Assembly: GCA_029266935.1 (NCBI GenBank) | Contig: JAQSVY010000140.1 | Span: forward strand, 1-5,088 | Direction: 5' to 3' | DNA from: Burkholderiales bacterium | GTDB lineage: Bacteria > Pseudomonadota > Gammaproteobacteria > Burkholderiales > SG8-39 | DNA: 5,088 nt | Part shown: positions 4,631 to 5,088 of the stretch, piece after piece | How the letters are laid out: each line of letters starts with the position of its first letter | Numbering within the stretch: the stretch's first letter is position 1 | The notes under the pieces: generated by a model | The model's database searches: none | What the model saw: the letters and a program-made list of their open reading frames with translations, nothing else | What the model was told of the DNA's origin: nothing | Program-made: the position numbers and the translations under genes

Positions 4631-5088
4631 ATGAAATTGAAACTCATCGCAGCCTCCATCGCTTTCGCCTTCGCCGCCGCGGCGCAGGCGCAGACCACTC
4701 CCGCCCCGGCGGGCACGCCCAAGTCGCGCACCGAGCAGCCGCGTGTTGAGAAGCAGTCCGAGCGCAAGGTGAAAGACCAGGAGGAAGAGCAAATCGAGCA
4801 GCAGGCCAAGGCCGACAAGGAGCGCTGCAACGGCATGAAGGGCAACGCCAAGGACATCTGCATGGCCGAGGCCAAGGGCAAGGAGAAGGTCGCCAAGGCC
4901 GAGCTCGACGCGAAGCATGATCCCTCGCCGCGCAACCAGCGCAAGGCCGACGAAATGAAGGCCGAGGCGGCGTACGAGGTCGCCAAGGAGCGCTGCGACG
5001 ACCAGAAGGGCGACGCCAAGGACCAGTGCCAGAAGGCCGCGAAGGACAAGCAGGCCCAGGCCAAGCGCCAGATCCGCGAGCAGTACGC
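4631..5088 (+). CDS. Secreted charged protein with Cys-x10-Cys repeats, 3' end cut off
   Basis: The ATG at 4631 follows GAGGAG (4619-4624); 152 codons are present and no stop is reached. Residues 1-20 are a Sec signal peptide (KLK, hydrophobic core, then AAAAQA before Gln21). The mature part starts with a Pro/Thr-rich stretch, then highly charged Lys/Glu/Gln/Ala helix of coiled-coil type (about 39-65). Two related units follow: KERCNGMKGNAKDIC (Cys66, Cys77) and KERCDDQKGDAKDQC (Cys122, Cys133). Each holds Cys-x10-Cys, they are 56 residues apart, and Ala/Lys/Glu helices lie between. Similar Cys-x10-Cys proteins in betaproteobacteria are, from memory, annotated as hypothetical or TolA-like. 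It is probably periplasmic, with one disulfide per unit. It is co-transcribed with the DUF1328 gene. Function is unknown. Confidence 0.88.
   Translation, partial: MKLKLIAASIAFAFAAAAQAQTTPAPAGTPKSRTEQPRVEKQSERKVKDQEEEQIEQQAKADKERCNGMKGNAKDICMAEAKGKEKVAKAELDAKHDPSPRNQRKADEMKAEAAYEVAKERCDDQKGDAKDQCQKAAKDKQAQAKRQIREQY

Overview
The window is GC-rich (by eye about two thirds G+C), gene-dense bacterial DNA. Protein matches (RpoN, Fe-type SodB, YjbJ/CsbD, YtjA/DUF1328, BON lipoprotein) point to a proteobacterium. The glycine-zipper protein and the Cys-repeat periplasmic protein look most like betaproteobacterial (Burkholderiales/Rhodocyclales-type) families as I remember them. Genus cannot be told. 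No tRNA, rRNA, CRISPR array, insertion sequence or phage gene is visible.

Layout. Plus strand, 1-2111: the 3' most of an rpoN gene (sigma-54, 5' end cut off), a 184-aa glycine-zipper membrane protein, and a 66-residue reading frame coupled to it by TAATG. Minus strand, 4281 down to 2074: a PAS-receiver protein that looks like an eroded hybrid histidine kinase, csbD, a 50-aa ORF, a BON-domain lipoprotein and an Fe-type superoxide dismutase. The csbD/50-aa/BON genes are chained by two 8-nt overlaps. Plus strand, 4454 to the end: a DUF1328/YtjA membrane peptide, then a secreted charged protein with repeated Cys-x10-Cys units, cut by the window end.

The main observation is regulatory. Three sequences match the sigma-54 -24/-12 consensus (TGGCACGRNNNTTGCW) with exact GG-N10-GC spacing. 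Each lies in the right orientation just upstream of a transcription unit: csbD (3447-3432, minus), the PAS-receiver gene (4308-4293, minus) and the DUF1328 gene (4398-4413, plus). Between the last two, which diverge, lies a dense cluster of ACGCGT palindromes and inverted repeats (4319-4360). That is where an enhancer-binding activator of sigma-54 would be expected to bind. The rpoN gene is not followed by its usual neighbours (hpf, ptsN) but by a stress-type membrane protein.

Taken together, the inference is a local sigma-54 regulon. A possibly second, dedicated rpoN sits beside envelope/oxidative stress genes (CsbD, BON lipoprotein, SodB, YtjA, Cys-repeat periplasmic protein) that carry sigma-54 promoters. 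The matching AAA+ activator is not in the window. Gene identities are well supported; the promoters are consensus matches by eye; the private-regulon idea is a hypothesis.
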